Positions 35,525 to 46,800 are shown, counted from the stretch's first letter. The stretch is DNA of 64,000 nucleotides from Eonycteris spelaea (GCA_003508835.1 PUFA01000034.1:1178001-1242000), one strand, 5' to 3'. The notes: a model not told the origin generated them from the sequence alone. Translations and numbers: made by a program.

Positions 35525-35549
35525 GGGGTGGGGGGTGGGGTGGGGAGGG
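35525..35549 (+). repeat. Canonical G-quadruplex motif
   Basis: G-tracts of 4, 6, 4, 4 and 3 are separated by single-base loops (T, T, T, A). This pattern is expected to form a very stable parallel G-quadruplex on the plus strand. Confidence 0.95.
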
Positions 35550-35759
35550 AATGCACGTCCAATTCTTGCACTTCAAGAAGGAAAGACGCACAGAGAGGAG
35601 CAGCCTTGTGCGGCCTTCGAGGGGTTCACATCGTTCGAAGAGGCACATTAGGAAACGGAAGCTCCGAAGGCCACGTAGCTCCCTATGGAACCACATTTAG
35701 TTTAAAATTAACTCGAAATGTGATCGAACTCTCCTGAGCAGGATAAGGAAACCGGCTTT

Positions 35760-35790
35760 AAAAAACAAACAAACAAACAAAAAAACAAAC
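35760..35790. repeat. (AAAC)n simple repeat
   Basis: Imperfect AAAC/AAAAC units. Confidence 0.9.
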
Positions 35791-36199
35791 CCTTCTTGGG
35801 AGCCACACCATACATAGATGATTACTTATGTAGCTGTGCATGATGCTGAATGTGCCGGCCAGCCAGATCCATACCAAGGACGTCCTCGCTGTCCCTGGAA
35901 TCCCTCCCTCATTACCGTGTGTCCATCGTTTGACAGCTGCTCCAGAGCGTCAGAACTGTGGCCCTTGAGCCTCTCGAGGCGGAACACCCCTGCGGTGCCT
36001 GCACTCTCCTCCCAACCTGTCCTGCGGCCGCCTCTCTGGCGGCTGCTCCTCAGCACACCCTGCCTTTCCCTCCCAGGGCTTTGCGAATGTCAAATGCCTC
36101 GTCTCTGGTCCGCGGTCTCACTGCGATGCGCCGAGCTACGGGATTCTGTTGGTGTGTTCCTCCAGGTTGGTCCTCGGCGGGGTCTTTCAGTCTGAGGAG

Positions 36200-36700
36200 C
36201 GCACGCTTTCTTTCCCTTCCGAATTAATTAGCCGGGCTGGTCTGTAACTTGGCCTCTTCCCCGCCTGCTTGCCATGCTTGGGGCTTTTTAATATCGTCTC
36301 TCCATTGCGCTCATACGTCTGACTCTCTGTCTCGCTGTGCTGCATTCTGATTGATTTTCTCAGTTCTGTCTTCCAAATCTTTAATTCCCTCATCAAATTT
36401 GTTGCCAGCTTACTGTTTGTCTCATTTAATTAGGCTTTTTTTTTAGTCACTGTAATTTTTCCCCCCAAGATTGGTCCTTTATTATATTGATTTTGATTCC
36501 CAACTAGCATGTTTCAATTTTCTCTATTTTTCTAGTTTTTTTTTTTTTTCCAGGTATATATTCGTCACTTGGTTAACTTTCTGGCTTTCTTATTCTGCGC
36601 TCGATTTCTGTATGTAATATTTGTTTGTCTGCTCCTTTAGCATAGAGGTTCTAGTCTCTTACTTTATTCCAGAGAAAGGACTCACCTTTCTCTGTCTTTC
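36200..36700 (-). mobile_element. Probable old L1 5'/ORF1-side fragment, antisense
   Basis: T-rich plus strand with 'attgattttctcagttctgtcttccaaatctttaattcc' (36350-36388). This recalls the reverse complement of an old L1/HAL1 coiled-coil region ('attttctcagttctttctt..a.ctcattaattc'). T-runs at 36429-36437 and 36537-36550. The family call is uncertain. Confidence 0.4.
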
Positions 36701-37384
36701 AATTTGTGGAACTCTCAGGCGGGTCTTCCAGAGGAAGTTAAGGGTTTTCACCCCAAGAGTGCACTGCACCTTAGGACCTGGACCGGGTGAGCAGCAAAAG
36801 CGTCCAGACCCTGGTGGCTGGGGCGTCGCTCCGCCTTCACTGTGGGGGGCTGCGGTCCCGGCAGGCAGGACAGCTGAGCTGTCTTGCGTGGGTGAGGAGA
36901 CGTAATCAGAGCCCCTGACTTCATAGCAGGTGCTTGGCCCTGGTTTCCGGCCTCACGTGGGGTCATCGGCTCCCATCCGCCTCGGCTCTGTGGTCGGTCC
37001 CTCCCTCCCTCCCGGTGCTTGGGTCCACTGCTCCCGCCCTGCTCACGTCTCCGGGCTCCACCCGTTTATAGTTTACAGCTGCCATTTTACCCTCAGCTCC
37101 CCGCGTTGACTGGGACGTGGTGTTTCTTCCCCTTGCCTCTCTCTCCGATGCCTCCCGAGGGCCTTCAAAGGCTCAGTGTGGCTCTCCGTGTGGCTCCCCG
37201 TTGACTTGGCCTCCAGAGGTACCGTCAGGCTCAGCATCGTTTCTCGAGGAACAGGTTCAGCGTAAGAGCGAAGGGCCCAGCTCCGCCTTGTGAGCTGGAC
37301 CGGGGCATGGCGTTTGAGTTCACGCCCGTGATCTGGAAGAGCTCTGTGCAAACGAGAGATGAAATGTCTTATCGAACACATGGG
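36701..37384. other. Unassigned sequence
   Basis: GC-rich with scattered CpG. No gene or named repeat. Confidence 0.35.
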
Positions 37385-37600
37385 GCGCACTTACCAGGTC
37401 AGGAGCTGTCCTAACCATTTCTTTCCGTTATCTCTTTAATCCTTAAAACAACCCTATGCAGTAGGAACTCTGGTCCTAATGTTAAAGGGGGGAGACCTTT
37501 CAATGTCGGCGATAATGTCACGTGAGTGGCCCCAGGTGGCACAGCTGGCCGAGCCCAGAGTTCCCAGGAGACCCTTCTCGTAATCCTGGTGCTGCCTCTG
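37385..37600 (-). repeat. MIR SINE, antisense
   Basis: The plus strand shows the typical antisense MIR order: 'atctctttaatccttaaaacaaccctatgcagtagga' (37430-37466), then 'gtgagtggccccaggtggcacagctggccgagccc' (37522-37556) for the 'cttgcccaaggtcacacagctag' block. This is an ancient tRNA-derived SINE fossil. Confidence 0.75.
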
Positions 37601-38829
37601 CAAAGGGGATCCCCAAGGCTGGGGGCTCCGTGGATGCTCGGATGTTAGGGCGTCCTCTGAAAAGCGAGGGTCGCGCATTCCTGGTGGAATGAATGAATTC
37701 ATTCCAGCGAACGGGATCTTCCGCAGAGCTGGACGGACCGTGTCGCACTCAGCGACGGTCCGCGGGATGTTCAGCCTGGCCGAGAGGCCCCGGAAGTCTT
37801 CCCTGCGGGCCGACCGTGTTCCAGGTGGGGGCCCCACAGAGAATTCCCGTCTGCTCTTGGGAACTCATCGGTGCTCGGATGCAGAAAGTCTGAGCAAAAG
37901 GAGGCGGGGGCCAGGGATCCCCACGAAAGCCTCAGCAGGCCTGCGGGAGGAAATCCGTCTCCTGCCCCAGCCCGCACGTCCTCCGCTCACTGAGCGTGCC
38001 GCGGGCTCGCCCCTTCCATGTTCCTGATGTCCAGCGGTGCCTCACGCACGGTGACTTCCGTGCCCCCAGCCTGAGGGGCGGGCAGGGTTCACATTCCGAC
38101 TCAGGCCTGTGATCATCCCAGACATCTCCAGCCACTTTCTTTGCTGCCTAAGGCCAACTTAGCTTCAGCTGATGCAAAAAAAAAACCAAAAAACAAATTG
38201 CAGCCGAGCCACTGTGATGTTCCTTCCGCCAAATGCTTTCACACTAATTCTATTCATGGACGTGTCAGCGCACACACGCACACGCACACACCCAGAACAG
38301 CTCTGCGTCATCCCCGGCCACCTTCTCCACGTGTAAGTTCAGGTTGGTAAGGAGGTGGGTGGGGTGGCATCTGGGAGGAAGGATGCCTACTTGGTGTCTG
38401 GCCGAGCGGGACACCTGGGTGGCTGAGGCCACCTTCCCTCCTGCTGACGTGATGAGTCATCACTGCTGAGGCGAAGCTAAGGTTTCAGAGCTGGCCACCG
38501 AATGGGTCCGATCTGCATCTCTCTGCCATTTCTCCTTTGCCTACAGCCTGCAGCGAGAAGGGTTAGAACTGGTTGGCAAGAATTTTTAACATCCAGTAAG
38601 CGGGCTGATGCCTATAGCTCAGACAGAAAGGGTGGTTAGAAGATAATACCAAGATCCTATTTATCTAGCAATAATCTATTTTATGTACAATAGTGTCAAT
38701 ATTTGCTTGCACACTCTGTATAGTTTGAGGTAAAATATGTCATTCATCCTCTGATCCTTTCTCAGTCAACACCGAGTTCCTGGGTAAATCAATATTGCCA
38801 GGTGCTCATCGCCCCGAGTTCGAGTTGCA
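37601..38829. other. Unassigned sequence, no gene recognised
   Basis: A GAATGAATTCATTC palindrome lies at 37691-37704, a short CA tract near 38269-38292, and CpG-rich sequence at 37960-38090. No gene. Confidence 0.4.
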
Positions 38830-39010
38830 TTTTATTGTCACTTAACATTTTCTTAGTAGCATTTTCCCATGTCCGTAAAAACACTTCATGAGACATATTT
38901 CAATCGCACCGTTTCCACTCCACTTCCTGGCCGTGCCGCGATTTACCTCCCTTCCCCTTCCCCTGTGTAGGGCGCTTGGACGGTTGTTACCGTTTTGGCT
39001 GTTGGTTTCA
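38830..39010 (-). mobile_element. Old L1ME LINE 3' part, antisense
   Basis: 'tagtagcattttcccatgtc' is at 38854-38873, followed at the expected distance by GC-shifted versions of the 'ttatttaacc...cctattgttggac...ggttgtttccaatttt' blocks near 38940-39000. A short segment. Confidence 0.58.
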
Positions 39011-39039
39011 TTTATTTATTTCACACCCGTCACAGGCCA

Positions 39040-39660
39040 GCTCCGCCCCTGGCACCTCGCTCAGCGCTGGCGACTCAGTGGTAAGCAGAGCACACGCATG
39101 GTGCACCTCCCCGAGGACAGACACCGAGCGGGCGCAGGCACGGCGCCATAAACGACGATAGCTCCTGTGGAGGGACGGGCCAGGGCACGGGGTCTGATTG
39201 AACTCGTTGGGAAGGGGGGGCCATACAGGTTTTCCTAAATCGGAGCTCTCTAAGCTGGATGGTAAGGAAGACTAAGAGGGAGGCAGGTGTGTGCGTGAGT
39301 GTGAGCCGTGTGTGCTGCGTGTGTGTGCGTGCGTGTGCATGTGCGAGAGCGAGCACCTGTGTCTCAGTTCTGGGGAGGCTGTGCACGCAGAGGAGGACGC
39401 TGGGTGAAGGACCCGGGAGAGGAGCCAGCCCGGCCTGACGTCACGGCGCTTACAAGGGGGCTGGGAGACTGGAGCCCGGGCCATGGGAGCAGGTGTTGCG
39501 GGATGCGTGTGGAAGACGATTCCAGGTCGGAGAGCTAGAGGTGACCCTGGGAGCAACGAGGGGCTTTCAGGGGGGGGGGGAGGTAAAAGGGCACACGGCG
39601 GGGAACAGGTTAAAGCCACGTGGGGCCTTGGCGAGCAGCTGGCCGGGCCCGAGATGCTGC
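39040..39660 (-). repeat. L2 LINE 3' end to interior, antisense, TG-interrupted
   Basis: Antisense L2 order: 'ctggcacctcgctcagcgctggcgactcagtggtaagcag' (39051-39090), an 'aagctggatggtaaggaag' segment, a TG tract (39294-39350), then 'gaggaggacgctgggtgaaggacccgggagaggagccagcc' (39390-39430). 'cgattccaggtcggagag' (39518-39535) and 'ccacgtggggccttggcgagcagctgg' (39617-39643) follow. The order and spacing fit a single, heavily GC-shifted L2. Confidence 0.62.
39294..39350. repeat. Imperfect (TG)n tract
   Basis: TGTG/TGCG/TGCA mixed dinucleotides inside the antisense L2. Confidence 0.85.
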
Positions 39661-39799
39661 CGCTGTAGCGTTTGGCCCGAACCAGACAGGTTTGAACCGT
39701 TTTGTTGGTAGATTGGACGGCAGAGGTGCTGAGAACTGGGTGTCACGGGCAGTGTCCAGGTTCCTGGTTTCTGGTTGATTTTCGTACCCCTGGCTGCCT

Positions 39800-39985
39800 G
39801 TCTTGGCTAAGCCTCCACCCCCTCCTACCTCCTAACTGTCCCCTGCTTCCGCACTTACCCCTCCGACCACATCCTCCTCACGCTGAGTGATCTTTTAAAC
39901 ACCTAAACCAGATCAGTCAATCATGGGCTTAAAATATCCCAATATTTTCCTATTGCATTGACATAACATTCTCAAGCTTTTCCAG
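39800..39985 (+). repeat. L2 LINE interior, sense
   Basis: Sense L2 blocks occur: 'cctcctaactgtcccctgcttccgcacttacccc' (39828-39861), 'gagtgatcttttaaacacctaaaccagatcag' (39886-39917) and a degraded 'gcttaaaatatcc...ttgcattgaca' segment. It lies head-to-head with the preceding antisense L2. Confidence 0.68.
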
Positions 39986-41029
39986 TGTGCCTGTGGTCGT
40001 GAAAGCTGTTTGCACACAGGCTGGCCCCCGGGCCCCCGGCCACATGGTGGTACATGTCCCTGACGCTGGCTGGGCCACGGGCGAAACGTCTCACTTTAAG
40101 GTGGAAGATTGCAGTGACGAGGCGTGTCGTCCCTGGTTCCCATCGGCCAGCGTGGATTCCGGAGCGAGGTCAGTGATGTGGCCTCACCAGTCGACCTCGG
40201 TGAACTTAACGAGAGAGCAAGAAATTAACCTTCGTTGTTTACGACCCCTGGAATGGGAGGGGGAGGGTGTGTGTTACCGCAGTCTAACCCGGACTCCCTG
40301 GCCACTCGCCAGGCCGCAAGCCCGCGAGCCCTCCTCTTGCGTCTCCGCCCTCCTCGCCAGCCACCCCCCCCTCCTGCTCCGCATCCACGCCCAGCGCGTT
40401 CCCGCTTGCGGCCTCCGCGCCCGCCACTCCCTTCCCTCCTCTGAGCAGTCTGACGACCAGCTCCCCCATCACCAGACCAAACGCAGTTTCTCCAGGGAGC
40501 TTTCCTAGGTGATCGACGCCCCCCGGCCTTCCCACGCCACCGAGGGGAGCCGCCGTGAGACAGCGCTAGAAGTTTAGAGCGGGAAGCGCACAAAGGTGGT
40601 GCGGTTCGCTCCGGGGCGTCCCGGGGTCGCGTTTAACCGCAGTCTGAAATGACCTGGTCAATTGGCTCGTTCTTTTACTATCGATCTTCGATCACAGAAA
40701 CGTGAATTACATGACTGTCACATAGTTGGTTCTAATTCTCTGGAAAAAAGAACGTGCGTGCGTGCGCGTTGAATGAATACACGGGAAAGACTGGAGGGAG
40801 AAGGCTTCGGGGACACGGTCAAGTGCCGGTGTCACGGCGGCAGTTAGATGCACAGGCCCAGGTGGGCGCCACACGCGTCGTGCTGGTCCGTTGGCATCTG
40901 AACCCCTGCGAGGAGATGAGGTCAGCCCACACGTGAGGATCCGGAAGGCTGGACGCCCCATGGCGTTCTCCTAACTGCTTATTGCTTCGTCTTCTTGCCT
41001 GCTGAACCTTGGCCCAGCCCTTCGTTCGT
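39986..41029. other. Unassigned sequence, CpG-rich in part
   Basis: CpG-rich at 40270-40640, including a pyrimidine-rich run at 40365-40440. No gene or named repeat. The 173-codon frame at 39987-40508 crosses this CpG-rich DNA and has no domain. Confidence 0.4.
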
Positions 41030-41130
41030 TCGCGTGGGACCTTTCACCCACCTTTTGGTTGAAGTGCGTCTCTGATAAGCAGAAAGTTGCTCCTTTTTAA
41101 AAAAAATTCGGAGAGTCAAACCATTCTCTT
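41030..41130 (-). mobile_element. Possible L1 ORF2 endonuclease fragment, antisense
   Basis: 'ggttgaagtgcgtctctgataagcagaaagttgctcctttttaaa' (41058-41102) recalls the reverse complement of the old L1 'CCLQETHLK...' encoding stretch ('gtgtctcttgtaaacagcatatagttggatcttg'). A short, weak match. Confidence 0.4.
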
Positions 41131-41159
41131 TCGCTCACTTTTGCCAGGTGGTTTCACAC

Positions 41160-41285
41160 TTTATTTCACAACTACGTGTATATACACATGTAGAGAGAAA
41201 TTTACATATTTAAAATACACACACAGTTACCTATACCTGAGTACTATGTACGTAAATACACATACCTATATGTATATGTAGGCGT
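41160..41285. repeat. Imperfect AT/AC-rich tract
   Basis: Repeated TATATACACAT, ACACACA and TATATGTATATG words; low complexity. Confidence 0.75.
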
Positions 41286-41674
41286 ATCTCTGTCCTTTTT
41301 CCTTTCTCTTGTGTTCGAAAGAAGAGACATCTTGTTCTGAACTCGATGAGCCTCTGCGGTAGGCTGTTCAGCTTGTGCTGATGCCCCTTTCTGTACCCGT
41401 CAGCGTGAAACCAACTAACGGCACCTTCTGACCGCGGCGAGCGATGGGAAGAACGGCCGTCCCTACAAACCCAGAGGAGCATGGCAGCGCCAGCGACGCT
41501 TCGTTGCCATGGAAACCCTTTGCAAACCACGTTTCGGACCCTCACGTTCAGACTGGCAACGGGGTTTGCGGTAACCCTGGTGCTTCGGCCCAGCCCCCTC
41601 AACAGCCCTGCAGACCCCCTCGGGCCTGGGGTCTTCCCTTAGCTTCGTCGGGGGCGGGGGGGGGATTGTGAATT

Positions 41675-41904
41675 TCTCTCTGTGTGTGTCTCGGTCTCTC
41701 TCTCTCTGTCTCTCTCTGTCTTTCTGTCTGAGTGTCTCTATCTTTCTGTCTCTTTCTGTCATGGTGTCTCCGTCACTGTCTCTCTATTTCTGTCTCTGTC
41801 TCTCTATGTCTCTGTCTCTCTGTCTCTGCCTGTTTTTGTCTCTCTGTCTGCCTGTCTCTCTCTGTTTCTGTCTCTGTAGCTGTGTGTGTCTGTCTATCTG
41901 TCTG
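41675..41904. repeat. (TCTG/TCTC)n pyrimidine-rich satellite-like tract
   Basis: 230 bp of TCTC, TCTG and TTTC words. It yields an artefactual Ser/Leu/Val/Cys-rich open frame. The same type recurs at 57115-57350. Confidence 0.96.
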
Positions 41905-43299
41905 CCCCCTCCCTTCCAGCCCTGAGATTCTGCTGTGGACCGTGAGCTCCCTCTAGTGTGGGACTGCACGCCTTCCCCGGAGAGGGCAGCGTCCTGCTCA
42001 GGCTGATTCTTGTCCCCACGTGGGCTCCTCCTGCCTATTTGTCCTCCTGCCCTACCTGGGACATTGTCTGCACCCTTCACTCTCGGAAGTCTGAAGGTGA
42101 AACCACCTTGGAGAATGTCGAGCTCAAAGGATTTGTTAGAACCAGTCTGACAAGAAAGGATTTGTGGATTACACATTTCTGCAGGTGTCTTTGACCTTAA
42201 AACTCCATTAGTTTTTCATTGCCCTGCTCCACACTAATTATCCAGACGTTTGCAAACGTACTGCTACTACCCTTGCCTTTGAACTTGGATATCTCTCACT
42301 CTCGAGTGATTTAGCTCATCTTCTAATCTTGTTAGGAACAACCGTGATTTGTTTCACCTGTTCAAACATATAAAAATTGAGCCTCCATGAGAAGAACGTC
42401 CTTGATTTGGTGGCTGCACTTTAAACCCAAGAAAATGAGAATCATTTCTTCGTACCCCTGTATATAACTTCAAGACGTCATCGTGAACTTGCCCCCGAGG
42501 CTGAGGCAAGTCTCGGGTGAGGATCCTGCTTCCGGGGGCTGCGTGTGCACCGGCCGGCGGTGTGGAGTTGCAGAAACTTACCTTAAGAAGCCCTGTTTGT
42601 GAGGACAAAATGATCAAGACTGTGTCTTTAAAGATGTTTCACACCTGCATTTTGGAACGACAAAAAAAAAATACATTACGTTGAATTATACTAGAAAATA
42701 ATAGAATCTCAGAACAAAGGCGCCAAGATCCGCCTTCTAAACAAAGAGATGCTTTTGATCCGTCGCTGACAGAGGGAAGGTGAACCTCAACCAGATCCGT
42801 TAGGCTTTTCAGAATGAAACCAGACTCTCTGACTCATCGGCAAGGAGGCCCGAGACTTCCTGCCCCATCTCCACCTCGGGGTCCCCCAGGGGACAGGCAG
42901 AGAAGCCAGCGAAGCAGCCTGCTGTTTGCATTGCCAGGATCCCAGGCCACCCCTCCTGGGGCCCAGGAGAGCACACCGCCATCTCCCCACCGCCCCCCAG
43001 AACATACGCGGGTCAGAAGAGGTGACGACGTGGAGCAAAACCACTCGGTTTCTCCTGCGACCGTCTCAGACTCTGCTGCAGAGAGAGGCTCGGGCCCACG
43101 GTCCTGAGAAGCCGCGGTGCCCACAGGCCCGCCTCACCCCTTCCTGCTAAAGTCTTCTTTCTCGCGAGGTCAGATGTCATTCTCGCTATGGCACACACTC
43201 CTCCTAAACCCCGCCCACTCGGCCCCTGGGACGCCGTGTCCCTGAAGGGATGGTCGTTCACTCACAGGTGGTTTTTCTCAGTTCTAACGCTAGTATCGC
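41905..43299. other. Unassigned sequence
   Basis: No recognised gene. AT-rich at 42180-42480 and 42650-42720, GC-rich at 42840-43140. Confidence 0.4.
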
Positions 43300-43425
43300 T
43301 AAGGAGTGGGGAGGCCTCTGTGGCCAGGGCAGCGGGTGGGGGTGAGCAAGCAGCCAGGTGCCCCGGGTTCAAAGCCCAGCTCCGCCACGCAGCAGCTCGT
43401 GAAGGTGAAGCGTGGGCTCAGGGCA
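43300..43425 (+). repeat. MIR SINE, sense (fragment)
   Basis: CCGGGTTCAAAGCCCAGCTC (43363-43382) followed by CGCCACGCAGCAGCTCGTGA matches the MIR 'gggttcaaatcccagctctgccacttactagctg' core. The rest is decayed. Confidence 0.6.
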
Positions 43426-43489
43426 GGAAGCAGGCGTCAGAGCCGCAGAGGAATCCCTCAAAATGCCTTGTGAGCCTGGCCATACACCC

Positions 43490-44012
43490 ACTCACACGTG
43501 CGACCACTCACAGACTCACATGCAGACACACGCACGCACACACATCACATGCATGCACACATACACATGCACTCACACACACTCACTCACACACACACAC
43601 ACTAACACACAGTCACACAAACTCATTCACAATCATACTCAAATGCTCACACACTCACACACATACACATGCACACTCATGCACACTTGTTCACACATAC
43701 ACACTCATTCACACACACAAACACACACTCATACACACATTCATACACACGCTCACACAGATATGCACATATGCATGCTCACACACACGCTCACACGTGC
43801 TCACACACTCACATATATGTACTAAAACACAGACACACTCATGCTCACTTCACAATACTGTGCACACTCACTCACACTCACACAAACACACATACACACA
43901 ACTCACACTCACACACTCATTCGACTCATGTACTCACACACAGACAGATGCATTCATACACACACACTCACACACTCATTCACACACACACGCTCACACA
44001 CACGCGCTGTGG
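43490..44012. repeat. Long imperfect (CA)n/(ACTCAC)n tract
   Basis: About 520 bp dominated by ACAC, ACTCAC and ACATAC words, with (CA) runs interrupted every 6-12 bases by T or G. It creates three overlapping artefactual frames rich in Thr/His/Ser. The interruptions suggest an old tract that was repeatedly expanded. Confidence 0.97.
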
Positions 44013-44790
44013 GACTGCTGATCTGATGCAGTGACGCACCGTGAGGGTTGCTTTCATGTCTGGGGTGAGGTGACTCCTGGGTGTTCTCCTCCTGCCTCAC
44101 TTTTTTGCACCCCATTTATCTCGCAAGAAGGAAGTGCAGGGAAAGAGAAACGCTCCACCCACCGGGGGTGGCAGCTAGTAGTGGAGAAAAGCCACCGAGG
44201 TGGAGGATGCAGAGGCTTAGTGAGCAAGACGGCCCAGCGCCCTGTGACTCGGCCACCTCGCTTTTGCCCTCAGGTCCCAAACATTCTGCAGGTGCGTCTG
44301 TGAGAGGGCAGGGATGGGGACCAGAGAGAGCCTTGGAAACAAAGTGAAAATGTGAGGCGGTACCCCCTCTTCTGGTTAAAAAAAAAGTTTGTTTTTTAAA
44401 CTCGCCATATTTGGAAATTCACTAAATCTACATCTGTGCTTCACCAAAAAAAAAAAAAAAAAAAGTGAGTGAGAAATACAGAAATACATTGTCGGAAAGT
44501 TAGAAAACATAGATAAACACAAAAAACTACCAAAAAATACTTAAATATGGTGACTTCAAGGCATATTTTGTCATCGCCCTTCGGCATGTTTCCCTCGCTT
44601 CCCCTGGCAGTGCTCAGACGCCCTCTGTTCCTTCCAGAGCAGACGGGCTCCTTCCGCCTGGGTTCTCTGGCCTGAGAGCAGCGGTGACGTCTCCCCTGTA
44701 GCAGACGCCACCTCCTCGGTGGGCTTTAACGGCGCCGTTTCTGATTCTAGCCCTAATTGCCACATGGCCCTTCTCCACCACCTCTCTCCT
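44013..44790. other. Unassigned sequence
   Basis: Contains an A-run at 44442-44464. No gene or named repeat. Confidence 0.4.
44442..44464. repeat. Poly(A) run, about 22 nt
   Basis: A pure adenine run without a recognisable retroposon body. Confidence 0.9.
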
Positions 44791-44816
44791 GTGTGTGTGT
44801 GTGTGTGTGTGTGTGT

Positions 44817-44877
<61 letters not shown>
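44791..44877. repeat. Compound (GT)13(GA)29 microsatellite
   Basis: A pure GT run (44791-44817) switches to a pure GA run (44819-44877). Compound dinucleotides of this length are usually highly polymorphic. Confidence 0.98.
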
Positions 44878-44879
<2 letters not shown>

Positions 44880-45271
44880 CAATATAAATAATGAACGCAC
44901 AACAGCACTTATCCAAAATCAACCAATTTAGCTTTAAAGCACCTCATTTATTACAAATTCATTTATGTTCTCAAATAGCTGCTTTGTTTAACCGTACATT
45001 AAAATGGGTTTCGATCTGTGTGCACGCATTGACCAGCAGAGAAGCAGCCCCCAAGGGTGGCTCTGCAGAGCGGGTAAGCGGGGGTGTGACCAAACAACGG
45101 TGATTTTAACGTCACCAAACGTGAGAACCGGGCCCCTCTAGCCAGCATGCTGCCTTCCCCCTCTTGCCCACCAGGGGGCAGAGCCCAGCTGCAGGAGAGT
45201 CCCTGTGCTGTCCCTTCCTGCACAGAGGAGCTGGGAAGAGCCAGCGTCCACCTGAGAATGCTTGAGAAATA
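44878..45271. other. Unassigned sequence with a CTCF-like motif
   Basis: AT-rich to 45005 then GC-rich. No gene. Confidence 0.35.
45168..45181 (+). promoter_or_regulatory. CTCF-like binding motif (forward orientation)
   Basis: CCACCAGGGGGCAG is a full match to the CTCF core. It is oriented opposite to the site at 13814-13827, giving a divergent pair about 31 kb apart. Occupancy is unknown. Confidence 0.6.
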
Positions 45272-45422
45272 AGAAGATGATGATGATGAGGAGGAGGAGG
45301 AGGAGGAGAGGAGGAGGATGGTGATGATGATGATGACGATGATGATGACGATGATGATGACAATGGTGATGATGATGGTGATGATGGTGATGGTGATGGT
45401 GATGGTGATGATGATGATGATT
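45272..45422. repeat. (GAT)n/(GAG)n trinucleotide repeat
   Basis: GAT units flank a GAG block at 45288-45318, with GGT and GAC variants later. It gives acidic or poly-Ser/Ile artefactual frames. Confidence 0.97.
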
Positions 45423-46579
45423 GTTTTGGCTACCAGTGCAGCGTTACAGCCCAAAGGCCATATTCAAGACCCGAATTCTGCCGAATAGTCGAGAGGCCTC
45501 GAGATGGGCATCCACTCACTCATTCATCTAGTCATTCATTCATCTAGTCATTCATTCGATTACTCTTTCCTCAAATGTGTGAGCGCCATCCATTGCCACC
45601 AGTCCCATGAAACACGACGCACAACAATAGATAGTGTGCCTTCCTCGATCCAGGAGCCACCTGCTCAGCACGCCCAGTACGGGGCCGCACGGAGAGGACT
45701 GGCCTCGGTGATGCTTCCAAAAGTGACTTAGCTGCTCCTAGGAGGGTGAGGACCAGTCAGCAGAGGAAAGGGCTTTCTCTCATATTGGAACCACGTTGCA
45801 CACCTCCCTGGCCTACCAGACGCCCCCTCGTCCACCGCCAGACACCCCCTCGTCCATGGACAGCCCCATCCTGTCCCGCCATTTCCAGGGCGCTCTCTGA
45901 CCTGCGGCCACCGCCCTCTCTGCCCCGGACATGCCGTGTCCCCATGTCACACAGCAGGCCCGTCCGCCCGATGCAAGACTGTCCTCCTCATTCTTCTCTT
46001 TGCCTCTCACCCTGGTCGTCACATCGTTAGCGCTCAATACAGTTTGTGAGGATACAGCTATCGGAGGGTCTCCTTGTTTATCAAGTCACCTTCCCCAAGG
46101 GGTAAAAACCGACCATGTTTGAGATGACCTTAGAACAGAAACAAAACCCCGATTTCTTTCCCTCAGATGTGGCAGGACACTTCAGATTGATTTCGCCTTA
46201 CGGATTACGGGAATAAATCATCTAAAAAGCGGTAAGCGTAGGTCCAGACTTTAGATTCCCCCCCCCCCAAATAATGGCCAGAATAGGACCGCAGCTGTTG
46301 GTTTTAATTTAGTAAGTATCCTGTGCTACGCGACTCATGTGACGAGCCTGACTGTCACAGAAACTGAGGGCGGAGTTTCACCTGAGAGGGGCGCCGAAGC
46401 TCACGCCACACGTGGGTCCCTCTGGGCCTCAGGCTGCACCTCCTCCTGGCCCTTCCGACCCCTCCCGCAATGGCGCACGGACAAGCAACGGCGGGACGGG
46501 TCTAGAATTCGTGGCGGATACTGGTCCGGCCGAACCAAGGGCTGTTTTGAAGAGGAAACTTCAGTTCATTGGTCGTCAG
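45423..46579. other. Unassigned sequence
   Basis: A short (ATTC)/(TCAT) cluster lies at 45508-45560, reminiscent of an antisense L2 start. There is a C-run at 46259-46268. No gene recognised. Confidence 0.4.
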
Positions 46580-46800
46580 CCTCATGGACTCGAGTCATCG
46601 TCACAACAGCTGCCTGCTCAGGAAGCCCAGCCTGCGGGTTCAGGCCCCAGCTGCGGTGCCCGCGGCTGGGTGACCGCATTTGGGCCGCGCTACCGCCCGA
46701 GACTCAGTTTCCCCACCTGCAGCATGGGGACGGTCTTGCGTGTCCTGTGAACACCCTTAATTCAGGCAATTGTGTTTAGGTAATGCTGGGCACACGGCCG
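46580..46800 (+). repeat. MIR SINE, sense, GC-shifted
   Basis: Sense MIR order: 'gcgggttcaggccccagctgcggtgcccgcggctgggtgacc' (46633-46674), 'gagactcagtttccccacctgcagcatgggga' (46700-46731), then 'taggtaatgctgggcacacgg' (46778-46798). The conserved TCAGTTTCC and CATGGGGA blocks are intact. Confidence 0.8.

Larger units (their letters stand above)
34951..36199. other. Unassigned sequence with G4 and AAAC tracts
   Basis: No gene recognised. It contains the quadruplex motif at 35525-35549 and an AAAC repeat at 35760-35790. Open frames at 35292-35696 and 35818-36195 show no domain. Confidence 0.4.

Noticed and set aside
38407..38430. GGGACACCTGGGTGGCTGAG also resembles a CAN-SINE head
   Set aside because: No SINE body or tail follows, for the same reason as the 26.1 kb site.
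43188..44021. 277-codon frame rich in Thr/His/Ser
   Set aside because: Most of it is translation of the CA microsatellite.
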